IMG/VR virus record: IMGVR_UViG_3300021389_002073 | Coordinates: 1 to 64,000 of that record | Direction: 5' to 3' (one strand) | DNA from: a virus | Length of the DNA: 64,000 nt | In this document: piece by piece, positions 9,135-17,537 of the stretch | How the letters are laid out: every line of letters begins with the position of its first letter | How positions within the stretch are numbered: position 1 is the first letter of the stretch | Program-made: the position numbers and the translations under genes | Notes under the pieces: model-generated | Told to the model about the DNA's origin: nothing | Seen by the model: the letters and a program-made list of their open reading frames with translations, nothing else | The model's database searches: none

Positions 9135-9707
9135 GTTAGGATTGGTACGTTCTAGTTCTTTTAGTACATGATTAGTTAATTTCCACCTAAATTCAATTTG
9201 ACGTATATTAGGGTGACTTGCCCAAAATATTATTGTGTCAACTATATCACTTAATGGTGTATTGTAATCGCTTACAAATGCAGTAGGGTCATCGTTTTCT
9301 ACTGTGGTGCCTTCAATAAATCCTAGATCTAAATGCAGTACAGGAATACCTTCTGGATTAATACTTTCTAATCTACATGCTTCAGCAAGTTCTTGCTTAT
9401 CTTGTACATAGTCTGTAGTAATTAGTTCAGGGTACTGTCTGCTAACACTGCCCATAACAATCATCATATCTACTTTGTCTTTAAGTGCATGGAATAACTT
9501 TAATTGCTGCTTATCTCTATATGCATTATTAATAAAAATTTCTGCGCCTGCTGCTTCTTGTACAACTTTATCAAAATCTTTTTCAATATCATATCCGTTG
9601 CTGCGACTCATGCCTATAATCTCATGACAGCTTACTTCTGTAAACTTATCAAAAATTGCTTTACCAATACCGCTAGTGTGTCCTGTGATTACTATTTTTT
9701 TAGTCAT
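9108..9707 (-). CDS. short-chain dehydrogenase/reductase (SDR)
   Basis: A 199-residue SDR. ITGHTSGIGKAIF is the Rossmann TGxxxGIG loop, FINNAY corresponds to the NNAG motif, MGSVS carries the active-site serine, and YVQDK supplies the catalytic Tyr-x-x-x-Lys pair. It would interconvert alcohol and carbonyl groups with NAD(P)H. The ATG follows directly after the stop of the next SDR-like gene upstream (9708), which looks like a diverged paralogue. It is the last gene of the seven-gene leftward block starting at 13202. Confidence 0.8.
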   Translation of the reverse strand: MTKKIVITGHTSGIGKAIFDKFTEVSCHEIIGMSRSNGYDIEKDFDKVVQEAAGAEIFINNAYRDKQQLKLFHALKDKVDMMIVMGSVSRQYPELITTDYVQDKQELAEACRLESINPEGIPVLHLDLGFIEGTTVENDDPTAFVSDYNTPLSDIVDTIIFWASHPNIRQIEFRWKLTNHVLKELERTNPNLDPSRVQF

Positions 9708-10166
9708 TTATATTGTAAACCTAATTTCGTTAATTGTACTGTTTTCTAACCAATAGTCTATTGTGTTATGTATTGTTTGATATTCTTTTACTGCTGTGCC
9801 TGTTAGTGTTAGCAGTAATATATCTGCCTTGCATGTATGACGAGATTGTGATAATTCAATTACTCTTTCACGCAGGTTCTTTTTATCTAAACTGTACACA
9901 GGCATATCAGGATCAGGTGAATCTGCTGCAATACTACCACTTACTATAATTTTTATGTTGTAGTCTTTTAGTGTTTCTATATAGTTTAGTTGCCTACCAT
10001 CTGCGTAAGCATTGCAAATAAAAACATCACAAGTTTTAGCAACATCAACTACTTCATCAAACGAACTGCTTTTACCAAACTCTTTTACATCAGCATTTTT
10101 AAGTTTGAAATATGCTGAAAGTAGTTGCCCTACTCCTTTTGTTCCGCCTAATACTACAACGTTCAT
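9708..10166 (-). CDS. SDR-like Rossmann protein, diverged paralogue
   Basis: About 152 residues from ATG 10166, chosen because it makes an ATGA overlap with the upstream gene; a longer in-frame start was rejected. VVLGGTKGVGQLL is a TGxxxGxG-type loop, FICNAY and VSGS match the NNAG and active-site serine positions of the adjacent SDR, and YSLDKK provides Tyr-x-x-x-Lys. It is shorter than a normal SDR (about 250), lacking the C-terminal substrate lobe, so it may form a heteromer with the neighbour or have lost activity. Confidence 0.65.
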   Translation of the reverse strand: MNVVVLGGTKGVGQLLSAYFKLKNADVKEFGKSSSFDEVVDVAKTCDVFICNAYADGRQLNYIETLKDYNIKIIVSGSIAADSPDPDMPVYSLDKKNLRERVIELSQSRHTCKADILLLTLTGTAVKEYQTIHNTIDYWLENSTINEIRFTI

Positions 10167-10762
10167 TCTACCCTCGGACCGTTTGCAATAAAAAATGCAG
10201 CAATCCACTTGGCTCCTTTAGTAATTGGCATGCCTTCATGTATTGTCATTTTGTTTATTTTTTCATCTTCATAGTCGTACTCAAAGTACATCATTCCTCC
10301 TTTTTCAGGAGTAACACAAACACCTAACTCTGGAAACTTACATTCGCCTCCGTCATATCCATCATTTAACCAAAATATTGCAGTTGCTTTTCTATCACCT
10401 CCTTTTGCGTAATAAGCAATGTCTTCTGGTGTGTATGGAAAGTCGTGGTGCAGTCCAAAGTATTGGCCTGTATCGTATCTATAGATATCCCCAGCTTCAA
10501 TATGACTGTCAGGTATTTTTAATACTTCACAAATTTTATTTCTAAAAAATTGTCTATCTTCAGTTGAGGTGTCCCAACTAATGCTACGTTGTTCTACTTC
10601 CTCAGTAATTTGTCCGTATGTTTGTTCTCTAGATTCTAACCCTGCATTAGGATTCATTCCTAGTTCTGTATATTTTTTAACAAACTTATCACAGGTTTCA
10701 TTATCTACAACATCTGTGTAAACAGAAATCCACGGGTGATCTAAATATAAAATGTTTTCCAT
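10163..10762 (-). CDS. prolyl 4-hydroxylase-like 2OG-Fe(II) oxygenase
   Basis: About 199 residues from ATG 10762 (in-frame ATGs at 10768 and 10777 are alternatives; 10762 gives a TAATG junction with the upstream stop). YFGLHHDFPY supplies the HxD pair, WLNDGYDGGECKFPE is the typical core strand, and TIHEGMPITKGAKW gives the distal His and the 2-oxoglutarate lysine. This is the P4Hc domain pattern and the best-defined oxygenase of the island. It sits in a run of four hydroxylase-like genes on the minus strand. Confidence 0.85.
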   Translation of the reverse strand: MENILYLDHPWISVYTDVVDNETCDKFVKKYTELGMNPNAGLESREQTYGQITEEVEQRSISWDTSTEDRQFFRNKICEVLKIPDSHIEAGDIYRYDTGQYFGLHHDFPYTPEDIAYYAKGGDRKATAIFWLNDGYDGGECKFPELGVCVTPEKGGMMYFEYDYEDEKINKMTIHEGMPITKGAKWIAAFFIANGPRVE

Positions 10763-11289
10763 TACCATGCGTTCCATATATACTTAGGCACTGTTCCGCA
10801 ATTTGTTCCGGCGTGCCAAATCTTTCTATCTTCCCACTCGTAAGTTGCACCTTGTGGAATATTATAAAATGTATCATTACCAGCAATAAAAATATGCCCC
10901 CATTGCGGACTGCCTATATGGCAATGATATCTAGGACAATCAGGAATGTTTTCTTCATTGTCATGTACGTCCCAATGAATAGGTGCAAAACGTCCTGGGT
11001 GTATTCTACTTATCCACACGTTTTTACAGTCTAATCCGTAAAATCTATTCCACTCTTTAACAATGATATCATCAAATTGTTTACCTGGAATAAACATATC
11101 CCAACCTGCTGTGCCACCTTCGTGTACAGTTTTAATGCCTGCTTCTTCCCACATATCTAATATAGGATCTAGTCCAGGAACAGTGTCACCACGCTTATGA
11201 CTAGGTCCTACAAACTCAGGTTCGACACTTGCACATTGTTCTATTACACTATCCCAATCAATAGTATTACATACACCTAAATGCTTCAT
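10762..11289 (-). CDS. cupin/2OG-type hydroxylase-like protein, paralogue of 11286-11864
   Basis: About 175 residues from ATG 11289, chosen for its ATGA overlap with the upstream gene. RFAPIHWDVHD gives an HxD pair and WHAGTNCG the distal His. The protein parallels its upstream neighbour throughout: TIDWDSVIEQC against VIDWDPIVDLC, HWDVHD against HWDVED, and WHAGTNCG against YHAGTCMG. Tandem duplication is therefore likely. An aspartyl-hydroxylase-like jelly roll is inferred; the substrate is unknown. Confidence 0.68.
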   Translation of the reverse strand: MKHLGVCNTIDWDSVIEQCASVEPEFVGPSHKRGDTVPGLDPILDMWEEAGIKTVHEGGTAGWDMFIPGKQFDDIIVKEWNRFYGLDCKNVWISRIHPGRFAPIHWDVHDNEENIPDCPRYHCHIGSPQWGHIFIAGNDTFYNIPQGATYEWEDRKIWHAGTNCGTVPKYIWNAW

Positions 11290-11864
11290 TTGTTCGGCCT
11301 TCCTAAAAAATGAAACAAGTATTGATGATGTACACCCATACAAGTTCCTGCATGATAGCTTCTATAACTATCCCATTCCCATATTTCGCCTTGTGCTACA
11401 TTATGAAATGCTTGTTCTTCTAACACTAGTACATTACCCCAACGTGGCTTGTCCATAAAACATACCCAACGTTTAAGTTCACCTAGTTTTAACCATTCTT
11501 CTTCTTTATCTTCTACGTCCCAATGATAAGGAACATTGTTACATGGAGCAACATCACTTACAAATACTCGCAACGGCTCTGCATCTATAATTTTAGCAAA
11601 CTTGTTTTGTATGTCAATATCAAAATGTTCTCCAGGATAGTAATCCCACCATTGAATTTCATCTAGGTTATAACCTGCTTTATCCCAAGTATCAATTACA
11701 TTGTGATATGAGCCTAGTAATTCTGGATTGTCTCTCCAGTTACCTTCTGAACGATCTACAACTGTCTTAACTGAATTATAATCGCCAGTGGTGCATTTAG
11801 CACACAGATCAACTATAGGATCCCAGTCTATAACATCTTTAGTTGTACCAACTAGTTTAGCCAT
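11286..11864 (-). CDS. cupin/2OG-type hydroxylase-like protein, paralogue of 10762-11289
   Basis: About 192 residues from ATG 11864; a TTG six bases upstream is a weaker alternative. VPYHWDVED provides HxD, and YRSYHAGTCMG the second His. The start lies inside the last codons of the upstream gene, and the end forms ATGA with the next start, so all three are coupled. It is the likely duplicate partner of the following gene. Iron-dependent hydroxylation is inferred from the motif only. Confidence 0.68.
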   Translation of the reverse strand: MAKLVGTTKDVIDWDPIVDLCAKCTTGDYNSVKTVVDRSEGNWRDNPELLGSYHNVIDTWDKAGYNLDEIQWWDYYPGEHFDIDIQNKFAKIIDAEPLRVFVSDVAPCNNVPYHWDVEDKEEEWLKLGELKRWVCFMDKPRWGNVLVLEEQAFHNVAQGEIWEWDSYRSYHAGTCMGVHHQYLFHFLGRPNK

Positions 11865-12546
11865 CTCCAAACAATTCCTTGTATATGTAACTCATGTTTT
11901 CATCTCCCCATAAAACATGTTCTCCTAGACTACGCTTAAACATAATTTCTAAATTGACCTTATCGTCAATTGGCTCACCTGTTTCGTCTAGTCTAAATTG
12001 TGCTGTGTCGTGTATAATACCTTGCATATATTTTTGCTCAATGAAAGGATCGTCAATAGGAACACAGCCGTACCAATCAATTGCTTTCATTTGTTTTGTA
12101 TCTGTAATATAGTGACAGTGTGGATACATTGTTAACTTGTAGATACCTTCATCATACTGGTCAACTATAATATCTCTAATTTGCCTACGCCACATATACT
12201 CAGGCCACTCTTTAATTTCAGGATCATTAATTATTTGGTTACAGCTCTTGCCATACCATTTAATATAAATCTTTTGATTTTTGTAATCAATGTCTTTAAC
12301 TTCTGGTGCATACTTTTTATCTTTAAAAAGCTCTAAGTATGTTAGTTCGTTTTGAAAAAACCAATCAACAACTTCTTTAGTGTAAAATGGCCTTGGTTTG
12401 TTTTCCATCTTTTGATATTCGCTATCAACATTGTAATTCTTACAAAACGTTGTTCCGTCTTCACTTATAAGAGGTTCATAAGTTTGCTGAGCCATACACG
12501 GCCAGCCTTCTGGATCTAGTTTAAGATATGGTTGCCATTCCTTCAT
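11857..12546 (-). CDS. conserved island protein, paralogue of 7889-8581
   Basis: A 229-residue protein with the same block order as the protein at 7889-8581 (PLISEDGTTFCKNY, VKDIDYKNQKIYIKW, GIYKLTMYPHCHYI). The function is unknown; a degenerate kinase-like fold is one possibility. The paralogue pair sits in two different blocks of the island, each next to hydroxylase-type genes, which suggests the blocks arose partly by duplication of a module. It overlaps the upstream gene by 4 nt and the downstream gene by 8 nt. Confidence 0.6.
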   Translation of the reverse strand: MKEWQPYLKLDPEGWPCMAQQTYEPLISEDGTTFCKNYNVDSEYQKMENKPRPFYTKEVVDWFFQNELTYLELFKDKKYAPEVKDIDYKNQKIYIKWYGKSCNQIINDPEIKEWPEYMWRRQIRDIIVDQYDEGIYKLTMYPHCHYITDTKQMKAIDWYGCVPIDDPFIEQKYMQGIIHDTAQFRLDETGEPIDDKVNLEIMFKRSLGEHVLWGDENMSYIYKELFGDG

Positions 12547-13202
12547 TCGACTATTCCTATTTTCATTTTTGGTGGAACAGGAATTTGATTTACTAATCCT
12601 GCTTCAATATCAAACTCTATACCTTGCTTAACAACTTTTACATTGCTAATAATTTTTGTGTTGTTTGCTGCCCTGTTTAACCAAGGACTTAAATGTTTAT
12701 CAAACTCGTATCGTATGTTTCCTTCGACTCCTGTAATTCTAACATGTTGCGGATCATTAATAATATTTTTAGGTAGTAATTTTCTTACAACTAACTGCGC
12801 TCTTATCTCAGCACCTATATTCATAGCGGTGTGTGGAACACCAGCATCCATGTCATACCATTTGCCGTCAAGCACAGTCTTAAACATTTCTTCTTTTTCT
12901 AAATCAATAAGGTAGGCTTCATCTCCGCAAAGATTTAAATGCCAACGATTGTCAATGTCTGCATGTGAAGTATAACAACTAGGCGATTCTAAAATAATAA
13001 TTCTTCCTTGTCCTTTAGGTTCTGGCAAACTATTCCAAATAGTTTCCCATGCTGTTCCTAAGAACTCCGGCTTCAACTGCCAAGGATCATAAAAGAAGCT
13101 GCCAGTTTGCTCAGATATATCAAACTTTCCAATATCATACACATCGCCCATTACGCCTGCTATATCATCTAAAGATACTGTATATTTGGTATTTTGGATC
13201 AT
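12543..13202 (-). CDS. HxD-type (aspartyl hydroxylase-like) oxygenase
   Basis: About 219 residues from ATG 13202. That start is chosen because a GGTAAATA element ends exactly 5 nt upstream; a longer start at 13238 would place the promoter inside the gene. CYTSHADIDNRWHLNL supplies the HxD, DAGVPHTAMN the distal His, and RAQLVVRK an arginine for 2-oxoglutarate. It opens the seven-gene leftward block that ends at 9108, and diverges from the PP-loop ATPase gene. Confidence 0.72.
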   Translation of the reverse strand: MIQNTKYTVSLDDIAGVMGDVYDIGKFDISEQTGSFFYDPWQLKPEFLGTAWETIWNSLPEPKGQGRIIILESPSCYTSHADIDNRWHLNLCGDEAYLIDLEKEEMFKTVLDGKWYDMDAGVPHTAMNIGAEIRAQLVVRKLLPKNIINDPQHVRITGVEGNIRYEFDKHLSPWLNRAANNTKIISNVKVVKQGIEFDIEAGLVNQIPVPPKMKIGIVE

Positions 13203-13207
13203 ATGCA

Positions 13208-13215
13208 TATTTACC
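13208..13215 (-). promoter_or_regulatory. late promoter element, leftward
   Basis: Minus strand GGTAAATA, then TGCAT, then the ATG at 13202. It decides the start of the hydroxylase gene. Confidence 0.68.
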
Positions 13216-13243
13216 GGAACTAAATTAACTGTGTACATAACTT

Positions 13244-13251
13244 GGTAAATA
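13244..13251 (+). promoter_or_regulatory. late promoter element, rightward
   Basis: GGTAAATA, then TGAAT, then the ATG at 13257. It carries the same octamer and gap as the opposite element, giving a mirror-image divergent pair. Confidence 0.68.
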
Positions 13252-13256
13252 TGAAT

Positions 13257-13994
13257 ATGCGTAAAATAAAGATTGACGATGTGATCTTACCAATGGATAT
13301 AAAATGGAAAAACGTTGGTATTAGTTTAAGTGGTGGAGCAGATAGTGCGTTACTTGCATACTTAATTTGCCAAAATCTACATGACAACTGTAAAGTACAC
13401 ATTAGTACACAGGTTAGAATGTGGAAATCACGACCATGGCAAGAGCATATTTCAGCAGAAGTATTTGATTGGTTTGTAGGACATTTTCCTGATCTTGAGT
13501 TTGAAAGACACGTTAACTTTATTCCACCTGAACTTGAAGAGCCACATACCACTATGATTAAAGATGAAAATGGCAAAATGAAGTCAGGTAACAGAATTAT
13601 ACTAAGATCGTTCAATGAGTACCTTGCACATAAAGTAAACTTAGATGCATGGTATGCAGCCGTTACACTAAATCCTGATGTAGAATTTGACGGTGCAATG
13701 AGTGATAGACAAGAGCCGGCAATAGATGCTATAATGACACATATGGGCGTAACAGTTTGTCACCCTTTTATTGCTAGTAAAAAAGATTGGGTCATAGGAC
13801 AATACATAAAAAATGATATTGCTGAGTTGTTAAACATCACTAGAAGTTGTGAAGGTGACAACGATCAATATCCGGAAGTCTTCAAAGGACTAGATTATAA
13901 AACATACACACCCGGACAATATGTACCAACATGTAAGAAATGTTTTTGGTGTCAAGAAAGACAATGGGGAGTAATGAATGCCATGCAAAAGTAA
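13257..13994 (+). CDS. PP-loop ATPase, QueC-like
   Basis: About 245 residues from ATG 13257, fixed by the promoter spacing. SGGADS (25-30) is the PP-loop that binds ATP and adenylates a carboxylate. The C-terminus has SCEGDN followed by CKKCFWCQER, matching the zinc site of QueC, 7-cyano-7-deazaguanine synthase. Other PP-loop enzymes such as asparagine synthetase-like proteins also share the fold, so the substrate is open. A QueD-like gene lies at 24183. It overlaps the following radical SAM gene by 17 nt. Confidence 0.7.
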   Translation: MRKIKIDDVILPMDIKWKNVGISLSGGADSALLAYLICQNLHDNCKVHISTQVRMWKSRPWQEHISAEVFDWFVGHFPDLEFERHVNFIPPELEEPHTTMIKDENGKMKSGNRIILRSFNEYLAHKVNLDAWYAAVTLNPDVEFDGAMSDRQEPAIDAIMTHMGVTVCHPFIASKKDWVIGQYIKNDIAELLNITRSCEGDNDQYPEVFKGLDYKTYTPGQYVPTCKKCFWCQERQWGVMNAMQK

Positions 13995-15249
13995 AACATT
14001 TTGTATGCATCCTTTTACAGGATTAGCAACAAGAGAAGATGGCGCAATTAAGATCTGTTGCCGTAGTGCTCCTATTGGAGACATTAAAGACAACACACTA
14101 GAAGAGATTTGGAACGGCGACAAAATGAAAGAAGTTCGTCGACAGGTTATGAATGACGAACGTCCTGATGTTTGTGAGCCTTGCTTTAGATTAGAAGATC
14201 AGGGTGTACAGAGCTTACGACAGCGTCATACAGCAGGAGTAATACCTGAAGCAAGGATCAACTTATACCCAGACGCATTAGACGCACTAGAAGATGATTA
14301 CAGTATGCCGTTTGAAATGCCTACTATGGAAGTTAAACTTAACAATCTATGTAATTTAAAGTGTCGTATGTGTAACCCATTAGATAGTACACAATGGAAA
14401 GACTGGGACCAAGTTACAGAATTTTATAAAAAAGAAAATAACTTTCTTATACCTACAGTTAATAAATTAGTAGACACACCAGGCAAGTATATTGATGCAT
14501 TTAATGATACAGACAACTGGTGGAAGTCTTTTGAAAAACTACTGCCGCACTTTAGACGTGTAGAGTTTGCAGGTGGAGAACCTTTAATGGATCCTCAGCA
14601 CTATAAAATTTTAGATATGTTAGCACCATACGGTAAAAATATCGAAATCAAGTATGCAACAAACGGCACCACACTAGGAATCAAAGGCGGACGTACAATA
14701 CACGATTACTGGCCTAAGTTTAAAAGTGTTGCAGTTAATGTTTCAATTGATGGTGTACATGATGTATATGAATACATCAGAGGAAACGGTAAGTTTGAAG
14801 AGATTGAAGAAAACATTAAGATAATGAAAACTATACCAACAGTAAGTAGAATAGTTGGAGCATTTACAGTACAAGCAAACAACATAATGCAAATAGATAA
14901 AGTAATAGAATACTTCATGGAAAACATGGACATTATTTTCTATAGTCATAGGGTGCAATATCCAAGAGCGTTATCAGCACAATGTATTCCGCCAGATCTA
15001 AAACAAAAAGTTATTGCTAAATTAGAAGCAATGAAAACAAAAGTGTTAGATTACAAACTTGTTAAAAGTGACGAACGTATTAAGGACTTTACACTAACGC
15101 AAATTCAGGATAATATTAACTTCTTAGAAGCAGATGATCTACACAACGAACTATGGCAAGACTGCATTAATTTTAATCGCAACTTAGATAAGAGTCGTAA
15201 ACAAGGACCATTTGAAGTTATTAATCCGGAGTTTGCTCCGTATGTTTAA
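13978..15249 (+). CDS. radical SAM protein with N-terminal twitch-like domain (island member 4)
   Basis: A 423-residue protein. Residues 1-75 form a cysteine domain (C9, CC at 27-28, C66, C69) of the FCxxPFxxLATxxDGxIKICC type. The radical SAM core follows, with CNLKCRMC (C125, C129, C132), FAGGEPLM and YATNG. Its domain order matches the protein at 16134-17537 on the opposite strand, so these are paralogues. The N-terminal cysteine domain could bind an auxiliary Fe-S cluster. It overlaps its neighbours on both sides. The substrate is unknown. Confidence 0.88.
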   Translation: MPCKSKTFCMHPFTGLATREDGAIKICCRSAPIGDIKDNTLEEIWNGDKMKEVRRQVMNDERPDVCEPCFRLEDQGVQSLRQRHTAGVIPEARINLYPDALDALEDDYSMPFEMPTMEVKLNNLCNLKCRMCNPLDSTQWKDWDQVTEFYKKENNFLIPTVNKLVDTPGKYIDAFNDTDNWWKSFEKLLPHFRRVEFAGGEPLMDPQHYKILDMLAPYGKNIEIKYATNGTTLGIKGGRTIHDYWPKFKSVAVNVSIDGVHDVYEYIRGNGKFEEIEENIKIMKTIPTVSRIVGAFTVQANNIMQIDKVIEYFMENMDIIFYSHRVQYPRALSAQCIPPDLKQKVIAKLEAMKTKVLDYKLVKSDERIKDFTLTQIQDNINFLEADDLHNELWQDCINFNRNLDKSRKQGPFEVINPEFAPYV

Positions 15250-16159
15250 AATAGCGTCTAGTTATGATCGGCAAAACAGCGTTCATGTTGAGTGGAATCT
15301 TGGCAAACGTTGTAACTTTGATTGTAGTTATTGTCCAGCAGAAATACACGATAACACTAGTCCACACACAAATATTAAAGTATTAATAGATGCAGTTGAT
15401 GCACTAGCTGAAACTGGTAAATCAATGCGTGTAAGTTTTACAGGCGGCGAACCGTGTGTACACCCACAGTTTACAGAACTAGTTGATCATGCAAGTCAGC
15501 GTGTTGATTGGATCAATGTAACTACTAACGGAACACGTACAGCAAAGTACTACAGTGACCTTAACGTAAATCATATTGTGTTTAGTTTGCATGTAGAAGA
15601 TGACGAGCATTGGAGAAGATGTGCAGAAACTGTGTTAATGTTTTCTCAGATAAATGAAGGATATGCATCTCCGCAAAAGCCATTTCAAGTTAATTTAATG
15701 GCACATCATAAATTTATGGATAGAGTAAAAGAGTGTGCTACAATATTTGACGGACACGGTATTCCTTATGTTGTAAGACGAATAAGATGGACAGAAGGTG
15801 ATCATGATGTGTTTGATGATTTAAAATATGAAGGCAAAGACTTAGAATGGATATTGTCTAAAACATCTACTGTAGAACCTAATGTTATTATTGATGATAA
15901 AACTAAAATGCATGCCAACGATGTTATTAAAAAACATCTAAATCAATTTGAAGGTTGGAAATGTAGTGCAGGTATTGAAAGCCTAATGATTAATTGGGAC
16001 GGTGAAGTTCATCGTGCTACTTGTAGAGTTGGTGGAAGTATAGGTAACATTTATGACGGTAGTTTTGAACAACCGGAAGAGTGGATAACTTGTACTCGTA
16101 AGTGGTGTACTTGTGCTGCTGATATACCCCTTACTAAAGTAAGTGATCTAGTTCAGTAA
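15242..16159 (+). CDS. radical SAM protein (island member 5)
   Basis: About 305 residues from ATG 15242, which follows a GGAG at a sensible distance; a start ten codons upstream lies deeper in the previous gene. CNFDCSYC (C24, C28, C31), SFTGGEPCVHP and NVTTNG define the core. The C-terminus has CSAG, ATCRVGG and CTRKWCTC, an auxiliary cysteine set shared in outline with the protein at 19214-20203 (CNAG, CS, CITSSC). The 3' end overlaps the leftward radical SAM gene by 26 nt. Confidence 0.88.
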   Translation: MFKIASSYDRQNSVHVEWNLGKRCNFDCSYCPAEIHDNTSPHTNIKVLIDAVDALAETGKSMRVSFTGGEPCVHPQFTELVDHASQRVDWINVTTNGTRTAKYYSDLNVNHIVFSLHVEDDEHWRRCAETVLMFSQINEGYASPQKPFQVNLMAHHKFMDRVKECATIFDGHGIPYVVRRIRWTEGDHDVFDDLKYEGKDLEWILSKTSTVEPNVIIDDKTKMHANDVIKKHLNQFEGWKCSAGIESLMINWDGEVHRATCRVGGSIGNIYDGSFEQPEEWITCTRKWCTCAADIPLTKVSDLVQ

Positions 16160-17537
16160 ATATTTTTGCTGCATCTAATCCACGGATTGCATCTAACTTA
16201 TTAACGTATTCTTTAAAGCCAGGTAACATATGACTGTTATCACAACTATCCATATGCTTTAATAATCCTTCCCATTGACGCCATCCTTTAGGATTGTGTT
16301 TCCAAAACTCATCGTCTTGTGTAAAGTTATCCCATAACCATTGTTTTAGTTCAGCAAACTTTTCACGTACTTCTTGCTTGTCTTTTTCAGGCAGTATTGT
16401 AATATTTAAGAATGTTGGTATGTGTACTAGATGTGCATTTACAAGACCGCCACCCATAACATGTCCGTCAATTAAACCAACATTCATCTTTTTAAAATTA
16501 CTGTTAACTTTCCATTTAATAAATTCAGGTATAGTTTTTATATTGAATATCTGCACTGCTGTTGCAATACTAACATGAATGTTATCTGGTGTGTTGTCTA
16601 GCATGTGTAAAGTTTTTTCAACTTGATTAAAGTCTGTTGGAAATCTAATATATTCATCACGCTTTTTATATGAATCAATACTTACAGCAAACTTAACTTT
16701 CTTAAACTTACTCCATATATCAATTAGTTCTTCGTCAACTAGTAAACCATTAGAATTATATCTTACTAATATTTTGTCTGCATACCCTTGTTTAATAATT
16801 TCTTCTAGAAAGCGTTTATGCTCTCTAATCATTAATGGCTCTCCTCCTGCGAAATATACTTGCTTCAGGTAAGGTATTTGTGCATTAAGCTCTTGCCAAA
16901 AAGTATCTTTTTCATGCCATTTATTATTAAAAAGTTTTCTATCCCACTGCATTTGTCTTTTAACTTCTGGGTCTTGTAGCACAGGAATAAGTTTTTTATG
17001 GTCCGCAACCCACTTACTACTGTCGTGAGGGCTACACATTACACACTTAATATTACATGTATGTCCTAATCTTAGATCCAGATATTGTAATTGTTCAGGT
17101 ACGGTTCCGTCTTCTTGTGTTTGTGCAATAAGCTCTGGTATATCAACACCTTCGTCATTTTTCCATGTTGCACTTTCCCATATACGTTTGCTAACAATAC
17201 CTTGTGATTCTTCTTTGAAACAGCCTTTACAACTTGCAGGAATTTCTCCACGTAACATTGTTTTACGCACACTTTTCATGTAATCGTTATTCCATGCTTC
17301 CATAGGAGTGTGTTTACCAAAGTTTGCAGGCTTGCCATCTTCCATCTTTACAAGTCCTACTTCATGATCGTCACCTGCACCACTTGCATTAGATGTACAG
17401 CATAATCTCATATCACCATTTGGTCTAGTTGCCATGTGTATCCAAGGTAACACACAAAATGATTTTGTAGATGCTTCTGCAAGTTCTCTTTGGAACTTAC
17501 CTAGTCTGGTATCTTCTTTGTCGTAGTACCAAGTCAT
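16134..17537 (-). CDS. radical SAM protein with N-terminal twitch-like domain (island member 6)
   Basis: A 467-residue protein. The N-terminal cysteine domain (C28, CC at 46-47, CKGC near 103-106) is followed by the core with CNIKCVMC (C161, C165, C168), FAGGEPLM and RYNSNG. It is the opposite-strand paralogue of the protein at 13978-15249, about 45 residues longer, with an insertion between the two domains. Its ATG shares a base with the stop of the upstream radical SAM gene, so the two are coupled. Substrate unknown. Confidence 0.88.
   Translation of the reverse strand: MTWYYDKEDTRLGKFQRELAEASTKSFCVLPWIHMATRPNGDMRLCCTSNASGAGDDHEVGLVKMEDGKPANFGKHTPMEAWNNDYMKSVRKTMLRGEIPASCKGCFKEESQGIVSKRIWESATWKNDEGVDIPELIAQTQEDGTVPEQLQYLDLRLGHTCNIKCVMCSPHDSSKWVADHKKLIPVLQDPEVKRQMQWDRKLFNNKWHEKDTFWQELNAQIPYLKQVYFAGGEPLMIREHKRFLEEIIKQGYADKILVRYNSNGLLVDEELIDIWSKFKKVKFAVSIDSYKKRDEYIRFPTDFNQVEKTLHMLDNTPDNIHVSIATAVQIFNIKTIPEFIKWKVNSNFKKMNVGLIDGHVMGGGLVNAHLVHIPTFLNITILPEKDKQEVREKFAELKQWLWDNFTQDDEFWKHNPKGWRQWEGLLKHMDSCDNSHMLPGFKEYVNKLDAIRGLDAAKIFTELDHLL

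Noticed and set aside
9708-10208. Longer start for the second SDR-like gene
   Set aside because: It would run into the P4H-type gene; the ATG at 10166 makes the ATGA junction used throughout this block and begins directly at the Rossmann strand.
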